Below, piece by piece: positions 11,427-19,292 of a stretch of DNA of 64,000 nucleotides (positions are counted from its first letter, which is position 1; the number at the start of each line of letters is the position of its first letter). The DNA is from Marinobacter koreensis (GTDB lineage: Bacteria; Pseudomonadota; Gammaproteobacteria; Pseudomonadales; Oleiphilaceae). The DNA is taken from the NCBI RefSeq assembly GCF_023156285.1, contig NZ_JAKZAJ010000002.1, positions 620,001-684,000 of the forward strand, read 5' to 3'. The position numbers were made by a program, and so were the translations under genes. The notes below the pieces were generated by a model. That model made no database searches. It saw only the letters and a list, made by a program, of their open reading frames with translations, and was not told where the DNA came from.

Positions 11427-11779
11427 ATAACGCGACAGCCATAGTCTTTCTGTAGTACATCCACAACGGATTCAAAGAACTGGGCTTTCTGATTAGCTTC
11501 ATCCAGCTGCTGTTCCAATTCTTTGATGCGTTGCTCGGGTGTCAGTGGAAGATCCGGCTTGGCCATTGCAGCCCCCTTGCGAGCGAAGAGTAAGGCCATC
11601 AGGCTCCAGTCCTGCTGACCATGCTTACGTAACCACGTTAGCACCGTCGAGCTGCCCTGAATACCATATCGTTCCTGGGCTTGACTGTAAGTCATCTCGC
11701 CCTTTTCAACCTGGTCCACCACCGCCAATTTAAAGGCCAGGGAATAATCCCTCTGACTCCTCCGCCTCTTCGTATTCAT
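11378..11779 (-). CDS. IS3-family transposase OrfA (helix-turn-helix)
   Basis: 133 aa from the ATG at 11779 (GGAGGG upstream; a GTG one codon earlier is possible). N-terminal helix-turn-helix (RDYSLAFKLAVVDQVEKGE, then YSQAQERYGIQGSSTVLTWL) binds the IS ends; the C-terminal half is a Leu/Gln-rich coiled coil (RIKELEQQLDEANQKAQFFE) for multimerisation. The last codons, KKRSGKSSRKSRSKA, follow the slippery heptamer and are read only when no frameshift occurs. Confidence 0.9.
   Translation of the reverse strand: MNTKRRRSQRDYSLAFKLAVVDQVEKGEMTYSQAQERYGIQGSSTVLTWLRKHGQQDWSLMALLFARKGAAMAKPDLPLTPEQRIKELEQQLDEANQKAQFFESVVDVLQKDYGCRVIKKRSGKSSRKSRSKA
11420..11426 (-). other. programmed -1 ribosomal frameshift site in the IS
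   Basis: On the coding (minus) strand the sequence is A AAA AAG. OrfA reads ATA AAA AAG CGG; after a -1 slip the next codon is GCG in the OrfB frame, giving the in-frame junction KKAVRQVL. The A6G heptamer is the classical IS3-family slippery site. Confidence 0.8.
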
Positions 11780-11805
11780 CACACCCTCCGTAATCTCAAG
11801 TAGGA

Positions 11806-11826
11806 AGGTGTAAACCTTATTCAGGA
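11806..11826 (-). repeat. IS right terminal inverted repeat
   Basis: Complement of this stretch begins TCCTGAATAAGGTTTACACC, pairing with the repeat at 10541-10561. It lies upstream of orfA, where the IS promoter would be expected. Confidence 0.88.
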
Positions 11827-11840
11827 CGGGTCAGGGGCAC

Positions 11841-11880
11841 AAAAAAGGGCGGTGGAACTAGGTTCCACCGCCCTTTTTTT
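11841..11880. terminator. bidirectional rho-independent terminator
   Basis: Perfect 12-bp stem GGGCGGTGGAAC / GTTCCACCGCCC with loop TAG, preceded by AAAAAA and followed by TTTTTTT, so it can act on both strands. It ends the minus-strand VC0807-like gene (stop at 11892) and was presumably the original gyrB terminator before the IS inserted between them. Confidence 0.9.
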
Positions 11881-11891
11881 CTGCGCCGTTG

Positions 11892-12665
11892 TTATGACCG
11901 GTCGGATTCCTGTTTCCGTTGTTTCGCGGCTTCCTTTTCTCTTTCTTTTTCAAGAAGATGCGGGGCCATCACCTCTTCCAGCGTATAGTCGGTCAGCCGT
12001 CGGATCGTCCGCCACAGGTAGTAGAAGATCAGCATCATCATGATCATCGACGGAATGGCGATCATCGGATAGCTGACCAGCGTCATCCGCCCCAGCTCTT
12101 CATTGAAGGCCTGGGTCCCGGACGGACTGGTCACGATCCAGCGTGCCAGAACGTAGTTCATGATCGAGGAGAACAGGAAGGTTCCGGAGAACATATAGCT
12201 GGCTTTCAGGAGCCGGGCCTCGAATTCGTCCTCACTGCCCCGTTCGCGCAGGGTATGCTGGATCTTGTCCACGTCCAGAACACTGGGGTTATAGAGCAGC
12301 GAGCGGACCAGCGGATATTTCGTCCTGGTGGAAAACAGGACGGCCAGGCCGATGACGGCGGGCACGGCCGCTTCCTTGACGGCCAGCCACTGGGCATTGA
12401 GTTCGAGCAATCCTATGCCTCCGGTCAGGCCGACACTGATCAGGCCCAGCAAGGCGATGAAGTTCTTCTTGTGATACCGGACCAGTTCAAACAGACCCCA
12501 GCCCAGCGGGAAGGCCAGACCAATGATCAGCGCATTGACACTCCCCAGATAGTCATCGCCACTGAGTTTCATCAGGATGACGGACGGAATGACGATACTG
12601 ACGAGCAGGTCCACCCAGGGGCGGGGTTTGTGGTCGGGGACCGAAGAGGTGGGTTCCGGAGTCAT
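11892..12665 (-). CDS. VC0807-family integral membrane protein
   Basis: 257 aa. About six hydrophobic segments (for example VDLLVSIVIPSVILMKL, LGSVNALIIGLAFPLGWGLF, FIALLGLISVGLTGGIGLLEL, AAVPAVIGLAVLF, YMFSGTFLFSSIMNYVLA, YPMIAIPSMIMMMLIFYYL) and a charged cytoplasmic C-tail rich in Glu, Lys and Arg. The KLSGDDYLG, LTGGIGLLEL and PLVRSLLYNP stretches fit the VC0807 family of unknown function. Its relation to the septation protein A superfamily is only a family-level guess. It converges on gyrB and shares the terminator at 11841-11880. Confidence 0.8.
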   Translation of the reverse strand: MTPEPTSSVPDHKPRPWVDLLVSIVIPSVILMKLSGDDYLGSVNALIIGLAFPLGWGLFELVRYHKKNFIALLGLISVGLTGGIGLLELNAQWLAVKEAAVPAVIGLAVLFSTRTKYPLVRSLLYNPSVLDVDKIQHTLRERGSEDEFEARLLKASYMFSGTFLFSSIMNYVLARWIVTSPSGTQAFNEELGRMTLVSYPMIAIPSMIMMMLIFYYLWRTIRRLTDYTLEEVMAPHLLEKEREKEAAKQRKQESDRS

Positions 12666-12822
12666 GCAGCTACCTGGTTGGTGAGTAAACGGAAGGGCAT
12701 TTCCAATACCAAGGTCTGGCAGTATACGACGAATCCGGGATCAATCGAAGACAATGCACCGGGGCGGCAGGTCGCCGGCCCCGGTGTCATTCCCTGTTGA
12801 GATCAGGGTCGGGCTGAAACGA

Positions 12823-14100
12823 TCAGGCCCCTGCCTCCTTGAGGCTTTCCTCGACAATGGCCAGCCCCTCTTCGAGGATCTCGTCCTCAATGGTAACCGG
12901 CATCAGGAAGCGAAGGGTGTTCCCGTACATGCCGCAACTGAGCAGGATCAAGCCCTTTTCCTTCGCCTTTTTGGTGATCGCTGCCGCAAGTTCGGGTTTG
13001 GGTGTGTGGCTGTCTTTGCTTTCCACCAGTTCAAAGGCCGCCATGGGACCCAGGTTCCGAACGTTATCCACATGCTCGAACTGTTCCTGCCACTGGTCAA
13101 AGCGCGCCCTCAGTTTCTCTCCCAGACGCTGACTCTTGCCCAGGATATCTTCTTCCTTGAATACATCGAACACGGCCAGGGCTGCTGCACAGGCAGTCGG
13201 GCTGCCAGTATAGGTGCCGCCCAGGGAGTTCGGCCCGGACGCATCCATATGCTTGTCAGTGCCGACAATGGCAGAGATGGGCATGCCATCGGCCATGCTC
13301 TTGGCCATGGTCATCAGGTCCGGCTCCACACCACTGTGTTCAATGGCGAACATTTTGCCGGTCCGGCCAAACCCGCTCTGGACCTCATCGACGACCATCA
13401 GGATGTCGTTTTCGTCGCAGATCTTGCGGATCTCCTTGAGGAAACTGGTGGGAGCTGCGTAGAAACCGCCCTCACCCAGTACCGGTTCGATGACGATGGC
13501 GGCGGTGTTCCGGGCAGGAGAGTCCGCCTTCATGGCCATTTTCAGGCCGCGCAGGGCCTCGTCTTCACTGACCCCGTGATAGGGCACCGGATAGGGGGCA
13601 CGGTAGACTGTGCCGGGCATAGGGCCGAAGTCGGTCTGATACGGTGCGGCCTTACCATTCATGGCCATGGTGTAGAACGTACGGCCGTGGTAACCGCCGT
13701 CAAAACAGATAACGTTGGTTTTGCCGGTGGCGGCCCGGGCGATCTTCATGGCGTTTTCCAGGGCCTCGGCACCGGAATTGGCGAGCATGACCTTGGCGTG
13801 GCCCCGAACAGGCGCCACGTCGCTCAGCTTTTGCGCCAACTTGACGTAGCCTTCATACGGCATGACGGTCTGGCAGGTATGCATCACCTTGTCCAGCTGC
13901 GCCTTTACCGCTTCCACCACTTTCGGATGCCGGTGACCGATGTTCAGAACGCCGATGCCTCCGGCAAAATCGATCATGCGCTTGCCATCCGCGTCCCACA
14001 GCTCCGCATTGAGGGCGTGATCGGCAAATTGTTCATTGGGACTTGCCACGCCGGCTGCAACGTAACGTTCTTTCAGTGTCTGCAATTCCTGATTGCTCAC
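12823..14100 (-). CDS. gabT: 4-aminobutyrate aminotransferase (class III PLP aminotransferase)
   Basis: Transfers the amino group of GABA to 2-oxoglutarate. 425 aa, the length of bacterial GabT. Motifs: AGGIGVLNIGHRHP, ANSGAEALENAMKIARA (cofactor phosphate cup), CFDGGYHGRT, VIEPVLGEGGF, VVDEVQSGFGRTGKMFA (conserved Asp) and the PLP lysine in TMAKSMADGMP. Start is GTG at 14100, with AGGAGG ideally spaced; the longer frame to 14178 has no such site. No gabD neighbour, so closely related omega-amino acid substrates remain possible. Confidence 0.9.
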   Translation of the reverse strand: MSNQELQTLKERYVAAGVASPNEQFADHALNAELWDADGKRMIDFAGGIGVLNIGHRHPKVVEAVKAQLDKVMHTCQTVMPYEGYVKLAQKLSDVAPVRGHAKVMLANSGAEALENAMKIARAATGKTNVICFDGGYHGRTFYTMAMNGKAAPYQTDFGPMPGTVYRAPYPVPYHGVSEDEALRGLKMAMKADSPARNTAAIVIEPVLGEGGFYAAPTSFLKEIRKICDENDILMVVDEVQSGFGRTGKMFAIEHSGVEPDLMTMAKSMADGMPISAIVGTDKHMDASGPNSLGGTYTGSPTACAAALAVFDVFKEEDILGKSQRLGEKLRARFDQWQEQFEHVDNVRNLGPMAAFELVESKDSHTPKPELAAAITKKAKEKGLILLSCGMYGNTLRFLMPVTIEDEILEEGLAIVEESLKEAGA

Positions 14101-14184
14101 TTCGCGATCCTCCTGGTTGGAGTCAGTAGGTTTAGCTACCAGTGTAGGCAGTACGGGCGCAGGCCACAAACCGACCACCCGGAA

Positions 14185-15945
14185 TCAGGTAGCGGAATCC
14201 CGAAACTGTAGCCGTGCAAGGCGTTGATACAGGGCGTTGCACGCCATCAGTTCTTCGTGGCTGCCGACCGCAAGCAACCTGCCCTGATCCATCACGGCGA
14301 TGCGGTCGGCGTCCCGGACTGTGGCCAGGCGATGGGCGATCACCAGGGTAGTCCGATTTTCGGTGAGTGCCGGCATGGCCTCCTGGATCAGGTGTTCGCT
14401 TTCGGCATCCAGGGCGCTGGTGGCCTCGTCCAACAGGAGGATTGGCGCGTCAGCGAGCAGCGCGCGTGCAATCGCCAGGCGCTGTTTCTGTCCTCCGGAC
14501 AGGCCGGTGCCATTGTCGCCCAGAGGGGTCTCATAGCCTTGTGGTAGCCCCCGGATAAACTCGTGGGCATGGGCAATCCGGGCGACCTCTTCGACGGCTT
14601 CAGGCGTCGCATCCGGCCTGGCATATCGGATGTTATCGGCAACGGTGCCATGGAACAGGGCCGGATTCTGGGGAACCAGTGCGAAACACCGCCGCAGGGA
14701 GGTTAAATCCAGCGTTGCAATATCCACACCGTCAATCCGGATGTGTCCGCCCAGGGGCGAGTGGAAATGCAGGAGCAGATCGAACAGGGTGGATTTCCCC
14801 GCACCGGACGGCCCCACCAGTGCCAGGGTTTCGCCCGGCTCCACGGTGAGGGACAGACCATCGATGGCCGCCTTCTCCGGCCGGGTCGGATAGGCGAAAT
14901 GCAGGTTTTCGAGATCGAGCCGGCCCAGGACGCGAGCCGGAAGGTGCCCTGTTGCTGTACCGGAGGGCCTCTCGAACTCGGAGCGGGTTTCAAGCAGCTC
15001 GAACAACCGTGCAGCAGAACCGGCCGCTCTCTGCAGTTCACCGATGACCTCGGTAATGGCGCCGGCGGCAACGCCGACCAGCAGGCTGTAGAACACGAAC
15101 GCGGCCAGTTCACCGGCGCTGATACGACCGTGGATAACGTCCAGGCCTCCGATCCAGATAACAATCCCGACCGCACCCATCACCAGGGAAATGGCCAACG
15201 TTGTCAGCCAGGCCCGCTGTCGAATGCGTTGCCGGGCCACGTCGAAGGCCTGCTCGGAAACCGTCGCAAAGAAGGACCGGTCGTGGGGCTGATGGTTGAA
15301 CGCCTGCACGGTTTTTATCTGGGTCAGGCTTTCCCCGACATAGCTGCCCACATCGGCCACACGGTCCTGGCTCAGACGCGACAGGGCGCGCACCCGTCGA
15401 CCGAAGAACAGGATCGGCGCAATCACCAGCGGGAAACCAAGCATGATCACGCTGGCCAGCTTGGCGTTGGTGACAAACAGCAGAACCAGCCCGCCAACCA
15501 GCATCAGGGCATTGCGCAGGGCGATGGAGACCGTGGAGCCGATGACCGATTGCAGAACCGTGGTGTCCGCGGTGAACCGGGACTGGATTTCCAGCGCCCG
15601 GTTCTGCTCGAAGAAGCCCGGGTGAAGATCGATCAAATGGTTGAACACCTTTTTCCGGATATCCGCGACCACCCGCTCACCGATCCAGGACACCAGGTAG
15701 AAGCGCGCAAACGATCCGAACGCCAGGCCCAGAACCAGCACGAAGAACAGGCCGATGGCCTTTGCCAGGTTGGCCGGAGACTCGGTGGCGAGCCCCTGAT
15801 CCACCAGGATGCGCAGGCCCTGCCCCAGGCTCAGGGTAATGCCGGCGGTGATGACCAGCGCGACCAGCGCACCCACCACGGCCCGTCGATAGGGCCGGAT
15901 GAATTCGACAACGAGTTTCAGGGCCTTGCGGTGACGGGGTTGGAT
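14185..15945 (-). CDS. ABC-type multidrug/lipid exporter, fused membrane and ATPase domains
   Basis: Half-size exporter of the MsbA/TAP type, about 586 aa. Six-helix membrane domain (about 15-310), then ATPase with Walker A GPSGAGKST, Q-loop VPQNPALF, signature LSGGQKQR and Walker B ILLLDEATSALD, H-loop IAHRLATVRDADR. Start is unusual: an AGGAGG motif is followed six bases later by ATC (15945-15943), and no ATG, GTG or TTG lies in frame nearby (the next upstream is TTG at 16062; the nearest downstream are the GTG codons of RRAVVGALV, inside the first transmembrane region). Substrate unknown. Divergent from the Atm1-like exporter. Confidence 0.85.
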   Translation of the reverse strand: MQPRHRKALKLVVEFIRPYRRAVVGALVALVITAGITLSLGQGLRILVDQGLATESPANLAKAIGLFFVLVLGLAFGSFARFYLVSWIGERVVADIRKKVFNHLIDLHPGFFEQNRALEIQSRFTADTTVLQSVIGSTVSIALRNALMLVGGLVLLFVTNAKLASVIMLGFPLVIAPILFFGRRVRALSRLSQDRVADVGSYVGESLTQIKTVQAFNHQPHDRSFFATVSEQAFDVARQRIRQRAWLTTLAISLVMGAVGIVIWIGGLDVIHGRISAGELAAFVFYSLLVGVAAGAITEVIGELQRAAGSAARLFELLETRSEFERPSGTATGHLPARVLGRLDLENLHFAYPTRPEKAAIDGLSLTVEPGETLALVGPSGAGKSTLFDLLLHFHSPLGGHIRIDGVDIATLDLTSLRRCFALVPQNPALFHGTVADNIRYARPDATPEAVEEVARIAHAHEFIRGLPQGYETPLGDNGTGLSGGQKQRLAIARALLADAPILLLDEATSALDAESEHLIQEAMPALTENRTTLVIAHRLATVRDADRIAVMDQGRLLAVGSHEELMACNALYQRLARLQFRDSAT

Positions 15946-16072
15946 GGTGTGCCTCCTGGGTACGCGGTACGGTAGACTCTGGCAGCTATACGTCGTGTTT
16001 TGCCAGCAAGACCTATCATAACCGCTTGCCGGTATCCGTGCCCCGTCATCTCCGATCGCCAAGGAAACCCCA

Positions 16073-17869
16073 TTGAGAGCCTACGCCGACAACGACTACC
16101 CCGCTGACCACAAACCGGACTGGAAGGTGATTGCCGGGCTTTGGCCCTACCTGACCGAATTCCGCGGGCGGGTCATCTTCGCCCTTTCCCTGCTGGTCCT
16201 GGCAAAGCTGGCGACTGTGGCGACGCCCATTGCCCTGAAATACATCGTGGACTACCTCGATCAGAACCGCGGCGCGGACATGGTGTTGTGGATCCCGGTC
16301 TGGCTGGTGGTGGCCTACGGGACGCTCCGGTTTGGCAGCACGCTGTTCAATGAGTTGCGCGACGCCGTGTTCGCCCGGGTGGCGGAACGGGCCATGCGTC
16401 GGGTTTCCCTGCGGGTATTCCGTCACCTGCATCAGCGGGAACTGGCATTCCATCTCGATCGCAAAACCGGTGGCCTGGCCCGGGATATTGAGCGCGGGAC
16501 CAACGGCATCAGTTTCCTGCTGCGGTTCACCCTGTTCAACATCGTGCCGACGGCCCTGGAAATCCTGATGGTCTCGGGCATTCTTCTGGTGGTTTTCAAC
16601 ATCACCTATGTGCTGGCTATCGCGGTGGCGGTCGTGGTGTACGTGGTGTTTTCGATCCGGGTGACCGAATGGCGGACCCGGTTCGTGCGCGAGGCCAACG
16701 CCCGCGACAATCAGTCGAATTCACGGGCTGTGGACAGTCTGCTGAATTACGAGACGGTCAAATACTTCAACAATGAACGCTACGAGGCCGAGTGCTATGA
16801 CCGGGACCTCGAGGACTGGGAACAGGCGCGGCTGAAGAATCGCCTGTCCCTGGCCACCCTCAATGCCGGTCAGGCCCTGATCATCGGCCTGGCCCTGATT
16901 GTGATCATGGCCATGGCGGTGCGGGAGGTGGCGAATGGCGAGATTACCCTGGGTGATTTCACCATGATCAATGCCTATCTGATCCAGCTGTTCATTCCCC
17001 TCAATGCCCTGGGCTTCGTGTACCGGGAGATCCGACAATCGCTGGTCAATGTCGAGCGGCTGTTCAAGCTGCTCGGCGACGAACCGGTGATTGTGGACAA
17101 GTCGAATGCGCCGGCCCTGTCCGTACAGCAAGGCGAAATCCGGTTCGAGCAGGTGCGCTTCGCCTATCGTCCGGACCGGCCGATCCTGCGGGGCGTCAGC
17201 TTTACCATACCGGCCGGGCACACGGTGGCTGTGGTCGGTGCAAGTGGCGCCGGAAAATCCACCCTGGCCCGGTTGCTGTTCCGTTTCTTCGATGTGAACG
17301 AAGGGCGGATCTGTATCGACGGGCAGGACATTCGCGAGGTCACCCAGGACAGTCTGCGATCGGCCATCGGCGTTGTGCCCCAGGACACGGTGCTGTTCAA
17401 CGACACCCTGTACCGGAATCTGGCCTATGGCCGGCCGGGCGCTACCGAGGAGGAGGTGCATCGGGCGGCCCGGATGGCCCATCTCGAGCATTTCATCCGC
17501 AGCCTCCCGGACGGCTATGACACCCGGGTCGGTGAACGTGGGCTCAAGCTGTCCGGCGGGGAAAAGCAGCGGGTCGCCATTGCCCGGGTTCTCCTCAAGA
17601 ACCCGCCACTACTGATCCTCGATGAAGCCACCTCGTCCCTGGATTCGCTGTCGGAACAATCGATCCTGAGTGCGTTGAAGGAGATCAGCCGCCAACGAAC
17701 CACCCTGGTGATTGCCCACCGACTGTCCACCATTCGGGACGCTGACACCATTCTGGTGATGGATGGCGGCGAGATTGTGGAAAGCGGGAACCACGATGCC
17801 CTGCTCGCCCGCGATGGGCACTACGCGCAGCTCTGGCAGCAACAGCACCAGACCCGATCCGCGGATTGA
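16073..17869 (+). CDS. Atm1/ABCB7-like ABC exporter
   Basis: 598 aa, fused membrane domain and ATPase. The NYETVKYFNNERYE stretch in the fourth-fifth helix region is the hallmark of the Atm1/HMT1 subgroup, which exports glutathione-linked sulfur compounds or metal complexes. ATPase: Walker A GASGAGKST, signature LSGGEKQRVAI, Walker B LLILDEATSSLD, H-loop IAHRLSTIRDADT. Start is TTG at 16073 with AAGGA seven bases upstream and conserved residues (WKVIAGLWPYL) soon after. Its stop directly abuts the stop of the convergent diguanylate cyclase gene. Confidence 0.9.
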   Translation: MRAYADNDYPADHKPDWKVIAGLWPYLTEFRGRVIFALSLLVLAKLATVATPIALKYIVDYLDQNRGADMVLWIPVWLVVAYGTLRFGSTLFNELRDAVFARVAERAMRRVSLRVFRHLHQRELAFHLDRKTGGLARDIERGTNGISFLLRFTLFNIVPTALEILMVSGILLVVFNITYVLAIAVAVVVYVVFSIRVTEWRTRFVREANARDNQSNSRAVDSLLNYETVKYFNNERYEAECYDRDLEDWEQARLKNRLSLATLNAGQALIIGLALIVIMAMAVREVANGEITLGDFTMINAYLIQLFIPLNALGFVYREIRQSLVNVERLFKLLGDEPVIVDKSNAPALSVQQGEIRFEQVRFAYRPDRPILRGVSFTIPAGHTVAVVGASGAGKSTLARLLFRFFDVNEGRICIDGQDIREVTQDSLRSAIGVVPQDTVLFNDTLYRNLAYGRPGATEEEVHRAARMAHLEHFIRSLPDGYDTRVGERGLKLSGGEKQRVAIARVLLKNPPLLILDEATSSLDSLSEQSILSALKEISRQRTTLVIAHRLSTIRDADTILVMDGGEIVESGNHDALLARDGHYAQLWQQQHQTRSAD

Positions 17870-19234
17870 TTACCGGGCGTTACCGCTGGAACGGAAGGTT
17901 TCGACCCGGTTCCGTCCCGCGGACTTGCCGTGATACAGCGCCTTGTCCGCCCGGAGCATGATGGTGTTGGACTGGTCGTCGTCCGGATCGGCGACGGCCA
18001 CCCCGCAGGTAATGGTGCCCTGCAGTGTCGCGTCCGTGCCCTCGAACCTGTGCCGGGCGATGGTCTGGCGTAGCCGCTCGGCCAGCTGTCGGGCACTGTC
18101 CATATCGCTGTCCGGCAGGAGGATGGCAAATTCCTCGCCCCCGACACGTCCCAGCGTATCGCTGGCCCGCAGTTCGTCCTGGAGAACCCGGGTGGTTTCC
18201 TTCAGAACCAGGTCTCCGACATTGTGTCCGAACCGGTCGTTGACCTGCTTGAACCAGTCAAAATCGAACAGGATCACGGCGTAGCCGGGCCCGTTGCGTT
18301 TGTAGCGGAAAAATTCCCGTGACAGGAGTTCCATGAACTGTCGCCGGTTGGCACTGCCGGTCAGCTCGTCAGTCACGGCAATCTGTCTCAGCCTTTCCTC
18401 CAGCTCCTTCTGCGCGGTGATATCGAGAATACTGCCGTACCAGACGATGCGTCCGTCATCGCGAAAATCCGGCCGGGCCCGGCCGAAAACCCAACGGATC
18501 TCGTCATCGACAATCACTCGGTATTCGCAGATCCAGTCCTCGCCGCTGAGGCGGGACGCCTCGGCCGCTTCCCGGACGTGGGCATGATCGTCCGGATGAA
18601 TGGCGTCGAAGATCCGGGTGGCGTCCTCCCGAACCTGATCCGGCGTCACATTGTAGATTCGCGCGATACCCGCACTGGCATAGGGAAACCGGATGGAGCC
18701 ATCCGGTCTCATTTCGAATTGATACACCAGGCCGGGAATGCGTGAGGCCATTTTCTCCAGACGCTCGATGGTCCGTTGCTGTTCTGCCTGGAGTGTCTCC
18801 AGCTTTTCCTGGTAGGCCCTGCTGGCGGAGATGTCGATGTGGGTGCCGCTCATCCACTCCGGTTCGCCCTCCGGGGTTCGGCTCACCAGGCGACCATAGT
18901 CCCGGACCCAGACCCAGTGACCATCCTTGTGGCGCATGCGGGCCTCGCACTCGTAATAGTCGGTGTCGCCCCGGAAGTGGGCCTGGAGTCGCTGATCCGA
19001 GACCACCAGATCGTCGGGGTGGGTATGGGTCAGCCAGGTCTTGATCGAGATGAGTTTCAACTCGTCGAGGGTATATCCGATGATCTCCGCCCAGCGTTCA
19101 TTGAACACGGTTTCACCGGTCTGGACATTCCACTCCCAGGTGCCTGCCCGGGTGCCCTCCAGAATGGTTCTCAGTCGGGCGGCTTCGCCCTGACCGAGAT
19201 AGGCGCTGTCTGCTGGCCCGGATGCGTCGTTCAT
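17870..19234 (-). CDS. PAS-PAS-GGDEF diguanylate cyclase
   Basis: 454 aa. Two PAS_3/PAC-type sensor domains (about 20-145, with WEWNVQTGETVFNERWAEI and HWVWVRDYGR; about 165-280, with WVFGRARPD), a short coiled coil between (LETLQAEQQRTIERLEKM), and a C-terminal GGDEF domain. The active site reads RVGGEEF, with DELTGSANRRQF at its start and an RASD inhibitory I-site five residues before GGEEF, so it should make cyclic di-GMP under product inhibition. No transmembrane segment or EAL domain; probably cytoplasmic. The signal sensed is not evident. Confidence 0.92.
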   Translation of the reverse strand: MNDASGPADSAYLGQGEAARLRTILEGTRAGTWEWNVQTGETVFNERWAEIIGYTLDELKLISIKTWLTHTHPDDLVVSDQRLQAHFRGDTDYYECEARMRHKDGHWVWVRDYGRLVSRTPEGEPEWMSGTHIDISASRAYQEKLETLQAEQQRTIERLEKMASRIPGLVYQFEMRPDGSIRFPYASAGIARIYNVTPDQVREDATRIFDAIHPDDHAHVREAAEASRLSGEDWICEYRVIVDDEIRWVFGRARPDFRDDGRIVWYGSILDITAQKELEERLRQIAVTDELTGSANRRQFMELLSREFFRYKRNGPGYAVILFDFDWFKQVNDRFGHNVGDLVLKETTRVLQDELRASDTLGRVGGEEFAILLPDSDMDSARQLAERLRQTIARHRFEGTDATLQGTITCGVAVADPDDDQSNTIMLRADKALYHGKSAGRNRVETFRSSGNAR

Positions 19235-19292
19235 TCAGTCGCGTGCTCTGAGTGACGGGGTCTTTTCTGAATATAGTTGAACTGCTGTTCAT

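Larger units (their letters stand above)
10540..11827. mobile_element. complete IS3-family insertion sequence
   Basis: Two overlapping transposase frames flanked by terminal inverted repeats. The left end (from 10541) reads TCCTGAAATAGGTTTACACC and the complement of the right end (from 11826 inward) reads TCCTGAATAAGGTTTACACC; they match at all but two positions, and one further G matches on the outside. Total about 1.29 kb, typical of IS3. I see no clear target-site duplication at these ends. The element lies between gyrB and a bidirectional terminator. Confidence 0.92.

Noticed and set aside
12666-12822. Terminator downstream of gabT
   Set aside because: A CACCGGGG...CCCCGGTG stem exists near 12757-12786 but has no T-run in the gabT direction, so I did not list it.
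12754-14211. 485-codon plus-strand open frame
   Set aside because: Antisense to the clear class III aminotransferase gene.
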